Shown: positions 42,187-52,967, numbered from the stretch's first letter. The stretch: DNA of 64,000 nt from CAVQGM01 sp963712065 (GCA_963712065.1 CAVQGM010000002.1:310001-374000); one strand, 5' to 3'. Made by a program: numbers and translations. Notes: generated from the sequence alone by a model not told the origin.

Positions 42187-42231
42187 CGATCCACAGGCTG
42201 GGGACGGCGGCTGTGGACGGGGTGTGGACAA
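42187..42231. promoter_or_regulatory. DnaA-box-like cluster upstream of dnaE
   Basis: TGTGGACAA (42223-42231) is the exact complement of TTGTCCACA, the box known for high-GC actinobacteria. TGTGGACGG (42212-42220) lies one helical turn (11 bp) before it, and CGATCCACA (42187-42195) is a weaker site in the opposite direction. Binding by DnaA is inference. Confidence 0.45.
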
Positions 42232-42305
42232 GGGGTTGACGAGGATGCATCGAGTGCGGCTGGTGGCGACCGGGACGGTCGGTCACGAGGGACGAGGCGG
42301 CGAGC

Positions 42306-45300
42306 GTGGCTGACTCGTTCACCCACCTGCACCTGCACACCGAGTTCTCCATGCTCGACGGCGCGGCCCGGGTGGGCGACGTGGTGGCCAAGGCGGCCGC
42401 CGACGGCCAGCCGGCCATCGGCATCACCGACCACGGCAACATGTACGGCGTCCTCGACTTCTACAAGGCCTGCCAGGCCCAGGGCGTGAAGCCGATCATC
42501 GGCTCCGAGCTCTACCAGGCCTACGAGCACCGCACCGAGCGTCCTGCCCGTCGGGGCCGCCAGGACGACACGGGCGGCGACGCCGAGGGGGGCCGCAAGG
42601 CCTACTACCACCTCACCGCCCTGGCCGAGACCGACGTCGGCTACCGCAACCTCATCCAGCTCTCGAGCCGGGCGTACCTCGAGGGCTACTACATGAAGCC
42701 CAAGGTCGACTGGGAACTGCTCGAGGCCCACCGCGAGGGCCTCATCGTGACGTCCGGCTGCCTCGGTGGCCAGGTGCTCCAGTCGCTGGTGCGGGGCGAC
42801 GAGCAGGAGGCCCTGGCCAAGGCCGGCCGTCTCCAGGACATCTTCGGGCGCAACCACTTCTTCATCGAGATGCAGGACCACGGCATCCCCGAGCAGCACC
42901 GCACCAACCCGATGCTGCTCGACCTGGCCCGCAAGCTCCAGGCGCCCCTGCTCGCCACCAACGACAGCCACTACACGCACCAGCACGACGCGGTGTCCCA
43001 CGACGCCCTGCTGTGCGTGCAGACGGGGTCGCTGATGAGCGACCCCGACCGCTTCAAGTTCCACGGCGACGAGCACTACCTGAAGACGGCGGGGGAGATG
43101 CGCCACCTCTTCCGGGAGATCCCCGAGGCGTGCGACAACACCTTGTGGGTGGCCGAGCGCTGCGACGTGCAGATCGAGTTCGGCAAGCCCCAGCTCCCCG
43201 AGTTCCCCCTGCCGGAGGGCTTCGCCGACTCGGCCGCCTACCTCGAGCACCTCACGCTCGCCGGCGCCCGAGACCGGTGGGGCGACGCCCTCTCCGACGA
43301 GATCGTCGAGCGGCTCGCCTACGAGCTCCGGGTCATCGCCGACATGGGGTTCTCGTCGTACTTCCTCATCGTGTGGGACCTCATCCGCCACGCCCGCGAC
43401 GCCGGCATCCGCGTCGGCCCCGGGCGAGGGAGCGCGGCCGGGTGCGCCGTCGCCTACTGCCTGCGCATCACCGACCTCGACCCGATCCGGTACGACCTGC
43501 TGTTCGAGCGGTTCCTCAACCCGTCCCGCATCTCGATGCCCGACATCGACATGGACTTCGACTCCCGCTACCGGGACGAGATGATCCGCTACGCGGCCGA
43601 GCGCTACGGGCGCGACCACGTCGCCCAGATCGTCACCTTCTCCACCATCAAGGCCCGGGCCGCGGTGCGCGACGCCGCTCGGGTGCTCGGCTACCCCTAC
43701 GTCGTCGGCGACAAGGTGGCGAAGGCCATGCCCCCGCTGATCATGGGCCGCGACACGCCGCTGTACGCCTGCCTCGAGCCCCACCCGAAGTTCGACGACG
43801 GCTTCAAGATGGCCGCCGAGCTGCGGACCATGTACGACACCGACCCCGACGCCAAGCAGGTCATCGACGTGGCCAAGGGGCTCGAGGGCCTGCGCCGCCA
43901 GGACGGCATCCACGCCGCCGCGGTGGTGATCACCAAGGAGCCCCTCACCGACTACCTGCCCATCCAGCGCAAGCCGGAGGCCGGGCAGGACCCCGAGCTC
44001 GCGCCCGTCGTCACCCAGTACGAGATGCACGGCGTCGAAGAGCTCGGCCTGCTGAAGATGGACTTCCTCGGGCTGCGCAACCTCGACGTCATCACCGACA
44101 CCGTCGAGCTGGTGCGGCGCATCCACGGCCTCGACATCGACATCGACGCCATCCCCCTCGACGACCCCGCCACCTTCGACCTGCTCTGCAAGGGCGACTC
44201 CATCGGGGTGTTCCAGCTCGAGGGCGGGCCCATGCGGGCCCTCATGCGGTCCCTGGCCCCCAGCTCGTTCGAGGACGTCGCCGCTCTCGTGGCCCTCTAC
44301 CGGCCGGGCCCCATGGCGGCCAACATGCACAACGACTACGCCGACCGGAAGAACGGCCGGAAGCCGGTCGCCTACCTGCACGACGACGCCGAGGAGATCC
44401 TCGGCGACACGTACGGCCTCATGATCTACCAAGAGTCGGTCATGCGGATCGCACAGAAGTTTGCCGGCTATTCACTTGCCGAGGCTGACAACCTCCGGAA
44501 GGCGTGCGGGAAGAAGGTCAGGGAGCTCATCCAGAAGGAGCGCGAGAAGTTCGTCGCCGGATGCGAGTCGGTCGGCTACGGCGCCGAGCTCGGAAAGCAG
44601 TGGTTCGACATCATCGAGCCATTCGCCGACTATGCGTTCAACAAGTCGCACTCCTACGGCTACGGCCTCGTCGCCTACCAGACCGCCTACCTCAAGGCCA
44701 ACCACCCGGTCGAGTACCTCGCCTGCCTGCTCACCAGCGTCAAGACCAACCTCGACAAGGCGGCGATCTACCTCAACGAGTGCCGGCAGATGGGCATCCC
44801 CGTGCTCGTCCCGGACCTCAACGTCTCCGAGAGCGACTTCACCGCCATCTACGACGACCGCGGCAAGGGCTCGATCCCCTTCGGCCTGTCGGCGGTGCGC
44901 AACGTGGGCGAGGGGCTGGTCGAGCTGATCGTGGCCGAGCGCGAGGAACGGGGCCCGTTCACCGACGTGTACGACTTCGTCGAGCGGGTCGACTCCTCGG
45001 TGCTCAACAAGCGGACGATCGAGTCGCTCATCAAGGCGGGGGCGTTCGACGCCATGGGCCACCCCCGCCAGGGCCTGCTCGCGGTCCACGAGATGATCAT
45101 CGACCGCACCATGGCCCGCCGGCGCAAGGAGGCCGAGGGCCAGTTCGAGCTGTTCGCCTCCGTCGACGCCGACGACCCCGCCTTCGACGACGCCAAGATC
45201 GACGTCCCCGACCTCGAGTTCGACAAGAAGCCCCGGCTCGCCTTCGAGAAGGAGATGCTGGGTCTCTACGTCAGCGACCATCCCCTGATGGGGGCAGAGG

Positions 45301-45836
45301 CGTCGCTCCGCCGGCGCACCGAGTGCACGATCGCCGAGCTCGAAGAGGTCCCCGAGGGCTCGATGCGGGTGGTGGGCGGCATCGTCACCAACCTGCAGCG
45401 GAAGTGGACCAAGCGCGGCGACCTGATGGCCGTGTTCGTCCTGGAAGACCTGCAGTCGTCCATCGAGGTGATGGTCTTCCCCAAGACGATGCAGGCCTAC
45501 GGCCACCTGCTCGACGACGACGCCGTCGTCATCGTCAAGGCCCGCGTCGACGGCCGTGACGACCAGCCAAAGCTCATGGCCACCGAGCTCGACCGCTTCG
45601 AGCCCATCGTCGACGGCGCCCCTCCGGTGCGCATCAGCGTGGCGCCCACCTCCCTCAGCGAGGAGAAGCTGGCCGAGCTCAAGACGCTGCTCGCCGAGCA
45701 CCCCGGCGAGTCGCAGGTCTACCTCCACCTCGGCGAACAGGTGCTCCGCCTCCCACCGCAGTTCTGCGTCGAGCACACCACCGGCCTGGCTGCCGAGCTC
45801 CGGGTCCTCCTCGGCGCCGACGCCCTGCTCGTGTGA
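42306..45836 (+). CDS. dnaE: DNA polymerase III alpha subunit
   Basis: Main replicative polymerase, 1176 residues. PHP domain (FTHLHLHTEFSMLDGAARVG; AIGITDHGNMYGVLDFYKAC), catalytic aspartates in MPDIDMDFD (Asp413, Asp415) and MDFLGLRNLDVIT (Asp586), GPGRGSAAGCAVAYCL, PRPGPMA-type loop ALYRPGPMAANMH, FNKSHSYGYGLVAYQTAYLK, tandem HhH, then an OB fold (MRVVGGIVTNLQRKWTKRGD) and a short C-terminal domain. It is the DnaE1 form and has no intein. Between 44430 and 44633 third codon positions turn A/T-rich. GTG start. Confidence 0.96.
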   Translation: MADSFTHLHLHTEFSMLDGAARVGDVVAKAAADGQPAIGITDHGNMYGVLDFYKACQAQGVKPIIGSELYQAYEHRTERPARRGRQDDTGGDAEGGRKAYYHLTALAETDVGYRNLIQLSSRAYLEGYYMKPKVDWELLEAHREGLIVTSGCLGGQVLQSLVRGDEQEALAKAGRLQDIFGRNHFFIEMQDHGIPEQHRTNPMLLDLARKLQAPLLATNDSHYTHQHDAVSHDALLCVQTGSLMSDPDRFKFHGDEHYLKTAGEMRHLFREIPEACDNTLWVAERCDVQIEFGKPQLPEFPLPEGFADSAAYLEHLTLAGARDRWGDALSDEIVERLAYELRVIADMGFSSYFLIVWDLIRHARDAGIRVGPGRGSAAGCAVAYCLRITDLDPIRYDLLFERFLNPSRISMPDIDMDFDSRYRDEMIRYAAERYGRDHVAQIVTFSTIKARAAVRDAARVLGYPYVVGDKVAKAMPPLIMGRDTPLYACLEPHPKFDDGFKMAAELRTMYDTDPDAKQVIDVAKGLEGLRRQDGIHAAAVVITKEPLTDYLPIQRKPEAGQDPELAPVVTQYEMHGVEELGLLKMDFLGLRNLDVITDTVELVRRIHGLDIDIDAIPLDDPATFDLLCKGDSIGVFQLEGGPMRALMRSLAPSSFEDVAALVALYRPGPMAANMHNDYADRKNGRKPVAYLHDDAEEILGDTYGLMIYQESVMRIAQKFAGYSLAEADNLRKACGKKVRELIQKEREKFVAGCESVGYGAELGKQWFDIIEPFADYAFNKSHSYGYGLVAYQTAYLKANHPVEYLACLLTSVKTNLDKAAIYLNECRQMGIPVLVPDLNVSESDFTAIYDDRGKGSIPFGLSAVRNVGEGLVELIVAEREERGPFTDVYDFVERVDSSVLNKRTIESLIKAGAFDAMGHPRQGLLAVHEMIIDRTMARRRKEAEGQFELFASVDADDPAFDDAKIDVPDLEFDKKPRLAFEKEMLGLYVSDHPLMGAEASLRRRTECTIAELEEVPEGSMRVVGGIVTNLQRKWTKRGDLMAVFVLEDLQSSIEVMVFPKTMQAYGHLLDDDAVVIVKARVDGRDDQPKLMATELDRFEPIVDGAPPVRISVAPTSLSEEKLAELKTLLAEHPGESQVYLHLGEQVLRLPPQFCVEHTTGLAAELRVLLGADALLV
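44430..44633 (+). other. Codon-usage patch inside dnaE
   Basis: Over 68 codons dnaE uses CAA, GCA, TTT, TAT, TCA, CTT, GCT, AGG, GGA, GGA, CCA and TAT, codons almost absent from the rest of the gene. The protein sequence stays conserved. The patch stops at the tyrosine just before the conserved FNKSHS segment. Confidence 0.6.
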
Positions 45837-45839
45837 CCC

Positions 45840-45860
45840 GGTCGGGCCTGCCGCCCGACC
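45840..45860. terminator. Hairpin between convergent dnaE and hydrolase
   Basis: GGTCGGGC / GCCCGACC, a perfect 8-bp stem with a CTGCC loop, three bases after the dnaE stop and six before the end of the opposing gene. No T-tract. Probably serves both directions. Confidence 0.55.
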
Positions 45861-45866
45861 ACGGTC

Positions 45867-47075
45867 CTACTCCTTCACCTGGAAGGTGACGTCGGGGGTC
45901 TCGGCCGCCGCCTCGGGGGTGAGCCAGGCCCCGGCCGCGGCGTCGCCCTCGACGTAGCTCTGGAAGAAGGCGATCCCGTAGCGGGCGATGAGCTGGTGGG
46001 CGGTGTCGATGGCGAGGAACTCGGGCGTGCACGCGGCCACCGCGAACTCGTCGATGGCGGCGACGATCGCCTCGGCCACGTTCGGCAGCTCCCGGACGAG
46101 CACCTGGTAGTCGCACACGTCGGTGAACGACTGGTGGCCGGCGGCGGTGAGGTCGACCCGGTAGAGCGGCCGACCCGAGATGAGGTCCCACGGGCGAACG
46201 GTGTTGTCGGGGATCGGCGTGGTCGTGTCGAGGGTGCCGCTGATCAGCATGGTGGGCACGTCGACGGCCTCGAGCTCGGCATCGGACAGGCCCCGGGTGG
46301 CTGGGGCGAGCCCGAGCACGGCCCTCACCCGCTCGTCGGCCGGCACCGTCGGACGTCCCGACGCCGTGGCCAGTCCGGTGTAGCCGCCGGCCGAGTGACC
46401 CCCGATGCCGATGCGCTCGGGATCGATGGTCGGCACCAGGTCGGCAGGGGCGCCGTCGGCGCCGGCGAGGAGGGCGTCGATCACGAACGCGGCGTCGGCG
46501 GGTCGGTTGACCGCGTTCTCCTCCTGGGGGACCGAGGTGCCGAGGAAGGTGTCGTAGGCGGTGTTGCCCGTGTGCTCGGGCGCCGCCACGACGAAGCCGT
46601 GGCTGGCCAGCCGCTCCGTGAAGAAGGCCGACTGGTAGCGGATGCCGCCGCTGCCGTGGGAGAAGACGACCAGGGGGAACGGACCCTCGTCCGAGGGTGC
46701 GACACCGGTCTTGGCCGTCTCGGCGTCGAACTGGATGCCCGGGATGAAGACGTAGGTCGATGCCGCCGCTCCCTCGGCCGCGGCGGGGTCGACCGGGAAC
46801 CAGACGTCGGTGGTGAGCGTCCGTCCGCCCCGGTCGGGGTCGGTGAGGGTCACCGTGGTGCGGCCGACGGCGTACGGGCCGGGCTCCTCGGGGGGCGGCC
46901 CGGTCGGGAGCCCGATGGTGGTGGCCGGGGCCACGGCGTCGGCGGTGGCGGTGTCGGTGTCGTCGTCGGACGAGCACGCCCCGGCCACCAGGGTGGCGGC
47001 GAGCACCAGGGCGAGGAGGGCCAGGCGGGTGCGGGGCCGCGCCCGAGCGACCGAGAGCGGGAGGGACGTGCGCAT
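45867..47075 (-). CDS. Secreted lipoprotein alpha/beta hydrolase (PAF-acetylhydrolase-like)
   Basis: 402 residues. A lipoprotein signal (LALLALVLAATLVAGACSS) places it outside the membrane, followed by an Asp/Thr-rich linker. The hydrolase core has VVFSHGSGGIRYQSAFFTER, nucleophile elbow GIGGHSAGGYTGLA, the acid region ISGTLDTTTPIPDN and His in DLTAAGHQSFTDVCDYQ. This layout matches platelet-activating-factor acetylhydrolase-like and related dienelactone-type enzymes; substrate unknown. A TAGCGT box is 8 bases before the ATG. Convergent with dnaE. Confidence 0.85.
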   Translation of the reverse strand: MRTSLPLSVARARPRTRLALLALVLAATLVAGACSSDDDTDTATADAVAPATTIGLPTGPPPEEPGPYAVGRTTVTLTDPDRGGRTLTTDVWFPVDPAAAEGAAASTYVFIPGIQFDAETAKTGVAPSDEGPFPLVVFSHGSGGIRYQSAFFTERLASHGFVVAAPEHTGNTAYDTFLGTSVPQEENAVNRPADAAFVIDALLAGADGAPADLVPTIDPERIGIGGHSAGGYTGLATASGRPTVPADERVRAVLGLAPATRGLSDAELEAVDVPTMLISGTLDTTTPIPDNTVRPWDLISGRPLYRVDLTAAGHQSFTDVCDYQVLVRELPNVAEAIVAAIDEFAVAACTPEFLAIDTAHQLIARYGIAFFQSYVEGDAAAGAWLTPEAAAETPDVTFQVKE

Positions 47076-47083
47076 CGGGCGGC

Positions 47084-47089
47084 ACGCTA
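47084..47089 (-). promoter_or_regulatory. -10 box of the lipoprotein hydrolase
   Basis: TAGCGT on the minus strand, 8 bases before the ATG at 47075. Confidence 0.42.
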
Positions 47090-47115
47090 CCTGCCCGGGT
47101 CCGGTCGGTGCGGGG

Positions 47116-47604
47116 TCAGGCCTCGGCGTCGAGCTGGGCGACGTGGGCGGCGACCGCGTCGCGCACCGCCGGGTCGAGGTCCTCGTCGGCGAGCAGGGCG
47201 TCGTAGGTGCGTCGGGCGTCGCGCCGGCGACCGGACGCCTGGTAGGCGAAGCCGAGGCAGTGCCGGAAGCGGGCCTCCCCCTCGGGGACGAGGCCGGCGC
47301 CGAGGCCGGCCTCGAGGTGGGGGATCGCCTCCGTGAACCGGTCGACCTGGAACAGGGCGTGGCCCCACACGAGGTCGAGGCGGGCCCGCTGGACCGGTGT
47401 CAGGGTCTCGTCGGCGGCGGCCGGGCCGCCGGCGATCACCGCCGCGTAGTCGGCCCGCCGGTAGGCGTCGAGGACGCTGCGGAGGTCGGTCGGCACCGGC
47501 CCGGCCCGCCCCCGGGCGGCGCCACGGCGCCGCAGCCGCACGAGGAGGTACCCGGCGAGGACGCCGAGCACCACGCCGACGAGGATCGTCAGGACCAACT
47601 CCAC
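47116..47604 (-). CDS. Membrane-anchored TPR-like protein
   Basis: 162 residues: one N-terminal helix (VLTILVGVVLGVLAGYLLV), a basic patch (RLRRRGAARGR), then helical pairs that look like tetratricopeptide repeats (SVLDAYRRADYAAVIAGGP; RARLDLVWGHALFQVDRFTE; GEARFRHCLGFAYQASGRRR). Function unknown; such proteins usually act as assembly partners. The GTG at 47604 is 8 bases after a TACCGT box on this strand and starts just before the membrane helix. Divergent from the 222-residue gene at 47740. Confidence 0.72.
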   Translation of the reverse strand: MELVLTILVGVVLGVLAGYLLVRLRRRGAARGRAGPVPTDLRSVLDAYRRADYAAVIAGGPAAADETLTPVQRARLDLVWGHALFQVDRFTEAIPHLEAGLGAGLVPEGEARFRHCLGFAYQASGRRRDARRTYDALLADEDLDPAVRDAVAAHVAQLDAEA

Positions 47605-47612
47605 GACCGTGC

Positions 47613-47618
47613 ACGGTA
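47613..47618 (-). promoter_or_regulatory. -10 box of the TPR-like gene
   Basis: TACCGT on the minus strand, 8 bases before the GTG at 47604. Confidence 0.4.
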
Positions 47619-47739
47619 CGCCCCGGAGCGGGTCGGAACGGTCGATGGCGGCCCCCGCCCGTCCCGACCGAGTTGCACGCGTCGGCCGCGACCGCTGGAC
47701 TGGTGCGGTCCGGAGCGCACCAGGGGGACCACCACGGCC

Positions 47740-48408
47740 ATGGCGATCGATGTGACCACCAAGGACTGCACGGCCCTGAGCGACGCCGAGTTGGCTGAGA
47801 TGGCCGACATCTGCGCCGATGGCCCGAGCCGGTTCGAGGTCGGGCTGCTGTCCAAGCAGGCCGAGGCGTGGGTGCTCGTCACGCTCGCTCGCGAAGGTCG
47901 TTCGCTCAAGGGCTTCTCGTTCTGCACGCTGGAGCGCATCGGTGGCACCCCGAGCGTGCTCATCGGGCTGGCCTCGGTTCGGCGCACGAGCCGCCGCGAC
48001 GCCGTGCTCCGGGGGATGATGACCGACCAGTTCCGTCGGGCCGTGCTCGCCTTCCCCGACGAGGACGTGCTCGTCGGCACCCGACTCACCAACCCGGGCG
48101 GTTTCGAGGCGTTCAAGAGCCTCCAGGACATCGTGCCCCGGCCCGGCCACAAGGCCAGCGGCGAGGAGCGCGCCTGGGGCCGCCGGCTGGCCAAGCGGTT
48201 CGGCGTCGAGAACGGCAACTACGACGACCGGGACTTCATCGCCACCGGCGACAACAGCTTCCCCCTGGCCCTCGACCACGAGAGCCTGAAGCCGGAGAAG
48301 CTCGATCCCGCCGTCGCCCCCTTCTTCGACCGCGTCGACCAGGCCCGGGGCGACTCCCTCATCGCCTTCGGCTGGGCCATGGCCGAGCAACTGGCCAAGC
48401 TGGCCTGA
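47740..48408 (+). CDS. Conserved hypothetical protein
   Basis: 222 residues that I cannot assign. It has strand/helix alternation (EAWVLVTLAREGRSLKGFSF; PSVLIGLASVRRTSRRDAVL; DEDVLVGTRLTNPGGFEAF) that loosely recalls an acetyltransferase (GNAT-like) fold, and a C-terminal helical part (DSLIAFGWAMAEQLAKLA). Soluble, with no signal peptide. ATG start with GGGGGA about nine bases upstream. It overlaps or abuts the nitroreductase gene, so the two are probably co-expressed. Confidence 0.65.
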   Translation: MAIDVTTKDCTALSDAELAEMADICADGPSRFEVGLLSKQAEAWVLVTLAREGRSLKGFSFCTLERIGGTPSVLIGLASVRRTSRRDAVLRGMMTDQFRRAVLAFPDEDVLVGTRLTNPGGFEAFKSLQDIVPRPGHKASGEERAWGRRLAKRFGVENGNYDDRDFIATGDNSFPLALDHESLKPEKLDPAVAPFFDRVDQARGDSLIAFGWAMAEQLAKLA

Positions 48409-49010
48409 CCCTGGAGCTCTCCGAGGTCGTCCGCCGGCGCCGCATGGTGCGGCGCTTCCTCGACCGACCCGTCCCGCCCGACGTCGTCGACCGCATCCTC
48501 GGCGCGTCCCTGCGCGGACCGTCGGCCGGCTTCGCCCAGGGCACCGACCTGGTGGTGCTCGAGGGCGCCGACACCGGTCGGTACTGGGACGTGACCCTGC
48601 CGGCCGAGCGTCGGGCCGGGTTCCCGTGGCCCGGGTTGCTGCTCGCCCCGGTGCTCGTCATCCCCGTGGCCGACCCCGCCGCCTACGTCGCCCGCTACGC
48701 CGAGCCCGACAAGGCGGCCACCGGCCTCGGCGTGGCCCCCGACGCGTGGCCCGTGCCGTATTGGATCGTCGACACCGCCATGGCCGCCATGCTGACGCTG
48801 CTGGCCACGGTCGACGAGGACCTCGGCGCGCTCTTCTTCGGCATCTTCGACCACGAGGACGCCGTCAAGGAGGCGTTCGGGATCCCCGCCGACCGCCGTC
48901 CGATCGGCACCATCGCCATCGGCCATCCCGACCCGGCCGATCGGCCGAGCCGTTCGGCGTCGCGTCCCCGGCGCGAGCCGGGGGAGGCGATCCATCGCGG
49001 TCGTTGGTGA
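48405..49010 (+). CDS. Nitroreductase-family protein, probable CTG start
   Basis: 201 residues of the flavin nitroreductase fold: LELSEVVRRRRMVRRFLDRP with the FMN-binding Arg cluster, ASLRGPSAGFAQG, WPVPYWIVDTAMAAMLTLLA and DRRPIGTIAIGHPD. No ATG, GTG or TTG precedes the conserved start; the frame begins with CTG at 48405, placed as CTGA over the upstream stop just as GTGA overlaps occur elsewhere here. A CTG start or a G-to-C error would explain it. The first ATG (48444) would remove conserved residues. Substrate unknown. Confidence 0.75.
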   Translation: MTLELSEVVRRRRMVRRFLDRPVPPDVVDRILGASLRGPSAGFAQGTDLVVLEGADTGRYWDVTLPAERRAGFPWPGLLLAPVLVIPVADPAAYVARYAEPDKAATGLGVAPDAWPVPYWIVDTAMAAMLTLLATVDEDLGALFFGIFDHEDAVKEAFGIPADRRPIGTIAIGHPDPADRPSRSASRPRREPGEAIHRGRW

Positions 49011-49022
49011 GCCGGACCCGGG

Positions 49023-51014
<1,992 letters not shown>

Positions 51015-51020
51015 CGGCTC

Positions 51021-51026
51021 ACGCTA
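51021..51026 (-). promoter_or_regulatory. -10 box of the DUF255 gene
   Basis: TAGCGT on the minus strand, six bases before the ATG at 51014. Confidence 0.45.
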
Positions 51027-51059
51027 CCGGCGCGGTCCACGCGCCTCCCCGGTCGCCTC

Positions 51060-51065
51060 TAGCGT
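51060..51065 (+). promoter_or_regulatory. -10 candidate of the SDR gene
   Basis: TAGCGT, 56 bases before the ATG at 51122, leaving a leader with GGGAGG at 51108-51113. The same hexamer serves the divergent gene. Confidence 0.4.
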
Positions 51066-51121
51066 GACGGCCTCGGGGCGGCGGCGTCGCCGTCCGGACG
51101 ACGACGCGGGAGGCGACGGGG

Positions 51122-51859
51122 ATGGAGATCCGACTGGACGGCAAGGTGGCGCTGGTCACCGGGGCGTCGCGCGGCATCGGGCGGGCCATCAGCGCCGAGC
51201 TGGCGGCGGCCGGCGCCCGGGTGATGCTGTCGTCGCGCAAGCAGGAGGCCCTCGAGCAGGCGGCCGCCGGCATCGACGGGGAGACGGCCGTGTTCGCGGC
51301 CCACGCCGGCCGTCCCGAGGAGGCCGACGCCTGCGTCGCCGCCACGGTCGAGCACTTCGGTGGCCTCGACATCCTCGTCAACAACGCCGCCACCAACCCC
51401 TACATGGGACCGACCATGGGCATCGACGTCGCCCGCTTCGACAAGACCGTCGAGGTGAACTGGCGCGGACCGCTGGTGTGGGCGCAGTGCGCGTGGCGGG
51501 CGGCGATGGGCGAGCGCGGCGGCGTCATCCTCAACATCTCGTCGGTCGGCGGCATGACCGTCGAGCCGTCGATCGGCGTCTACAACGGCACCAAGGCGGC
51601 GCTGCTGCACCTCACCCGTCAGCTGGCGAAGGAGCTGGCCCCCGGCGTCCGCGTCAACGCCATCGCCCCCGGGTTGGTGAAGACCGACATGGCCCGCGCC
51701 CTGTGGGAGCCGAACGAGGAGGCCATCGCCGCCCACGTGCCGCTCCACCGCCTCGGCGAGCCCGAGGACGTCGCCCGCGCCGCCGCCTTCCTGTGCAGCG
51801 ACGCGTCGTCGTGGATCACCGGCACCACCCTCACCGTCGACGGCGGGATGCTGTTGTGA
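51122..51859 (+). CDS. Short-chain dehydrogenase/reductase
   Basis: 245-residue classical SDR: ALVTGASRGIGRAIS nucleotide-binding motif, LDILVNNAATNP, catalytic Ser in ILNISSVGG, YxxxK in VYNGTKAALLHLTRQL (Tyr-Asn-Gly-Thr-Lys), and the C-terminal SSWITGTTLTVDGGM. The residue after the second strand suggests NADP(H) (SSRK). The substrate is not evident; such enzymes are often annotated as 3-oxoacyl-ACP reductases. ATG with GGGAGG eight bases upstream. One base separates its stop from that of convergent menE. Confidence 0.9.
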   Translation: MEIRLDGKVALVTGASRGIGRAISAELAAAGARVMLSSRKQEALEQAAAGIDGETAVFAAHAGRPEEADACVAATVEHFGGLDILVNNAATNPYMGPTMGIDVARFDKTVEVNWRGPLVWAQCAWRAAMGERGGVILNISSVGGMTVEPSIGVYNGTKAALLHLTRQLAKELAPGVRVNAIAPGLVKTDMARALWEPNEEAIAAHVPLHRLGEPEDVARAAAFLCSDASSWITGTTLTVDGGMLL

Positions 51860-51860
51860 A

Positions 51861-52967
51861 TCAGAGCTGCGCCCGCTCCACCTTGCCCAGGGGCGTCTTG
51901 GGCAGGGATGGGACCACCTCGAGCGCACGCGGCGCGCAGTAGGCGGGGAGCTCGGCCCTGACCGTGTCGCGCAGCTCGTCGAGCGACGGAGGGTCGGCCC
52001 CGGCGGCGAGCACCACCACGGCCACCACCCGCTCGCCCCACTCGGGGTCGGGGCGGCCGATCACCGCCACCTCCTCGACGGCGGGGTGTTCGGCGAGCAC
52101 GCGCTCGACGGCGGTGGGCCACACCTTCTCGCCCCCGCTGGTGATCATGTCGCCCCGCCGGCCCCGCACCGTCAGCCGGCCGTCGTCGTCCATCGATCCG
52201 GCGTCGTCGGTGGGGAACCACCCGTCGGCCAGTCGGGGGTCGGTGCCGTCGCGGTAGCAGCGCAGCAGCATCGGCCCCCGCAGCTGGATCTCGCCGTCGA
52301 CCACCCGGACCTCGACCCCGTCGAGGGCCCGGCCGTCGTAGGCGACGGCGCTGCCGGTCTCGGTCATGCCGTAGCTGACGAGGGCGTTCGCGGGCAGGTC
52401 CGCCGGAGGCGCCGCGCCCCCCACGACGATCCGTCGGAACAGCGACGGATCGATGCGTCGGAGGGCGGTGGGAACGACGGTGGTGAGCGTCGCCCCCCGC
52501 GAGCGGGCGGCGGCCTCGACCTCGCGGGCGTCGAAGCCGGGCAGCACCTCGACCGGCACCCCGGCCTCGAGGGCGCGGGTGACGACCGAGAGCCCGGCGA
52601 CGTGGGCGAGGGGGAGGCAGCAGAGCCACCGGTCGTCGGCCGCCGTGCCGATGCCGGCGTTGGTGGCTCGGGCCGAGGCCCGCACCGAGGCGTGGGTGTG
52701 GACCACGCCCTTGGGGGTTCCCGTGCTGCCGCTCGTGGCCACCACGAGGGCGTCGCCGGGCTCGACCGGGCGCCCGTCGGCCCGGCGGTGGCTCCCGTCG
52801 GCGTCGACGACCCGGGCCGGCCGCGTGACCTCGAGCAGCCGCTCGAGGGCGGGCCGGGGCAGTCGGGGGTCGAGCGGCAGCACGGCGTCGCCGGCGTCCC
52901 AGACCCGTCGCAGCGCGTCGACGAACCCCGGACCGCCGTCGAGGGCGAGGGCGACGAGCTCGGGCAT
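51861..52967 (-). CDS. menE: o-Succinylbenzoate-CoA ligase
   Basis: Adenylate-forming enzyme that activates o-succinylbenzoate with CoA. 368 residues, short for the ANL family, as MenE often is: ALVVATSGSTGTPKGVVHTH (A3 phosphate loop), LPLAHVAGLSVVTRAL, VSYGMTETGSAVAYDG, WFPTDDAG, VRGRRGDMITSGGEKVWP and LPKTPLGKVERAQL with the A10 lysine. The assignment rests on the men genes around it; by itself it could be another acyl-CoA ligase. Divergent from menA, only 32 bases apart. Confidence 0.85.
   Translation of the reverse strand: MPELVALALDGGPGFVDALRRVWDAGDAVLPLDPRLPRPALERLLEVTRPARVVDADGSHRRADGRPVEPGDALVVATSGSTGTPKGVVHTHASVRASARATNAGIGTAADDRWLCCLPLAHVAGLSVVTRALEAGVPVEVLPGFDAREVEAAARSRGATLTTVVPTALRRIDPSLFRRIVVGGAAPPADLPANALVSYGMTETGSAVAYDGRALDGVEVRVVDGEIQLRGPMLLRCYRDGTDPRLADGWFPTDDAGSMDDDGRLTVRGRRGDMITSGGEKVWPTAVERVLAEHPAVEEVAVIGRPDPEWGERVVAVVVLAAGADPPSLDELRDTVRAELPAYCAPRALEVVPSLPKTPLGKVERAQL

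Noticed and set aside
42171..45776. Long antisense frames within dnaE
   Set aside because: Val/Leu/Gly/His-rich shadow translations with no family features.
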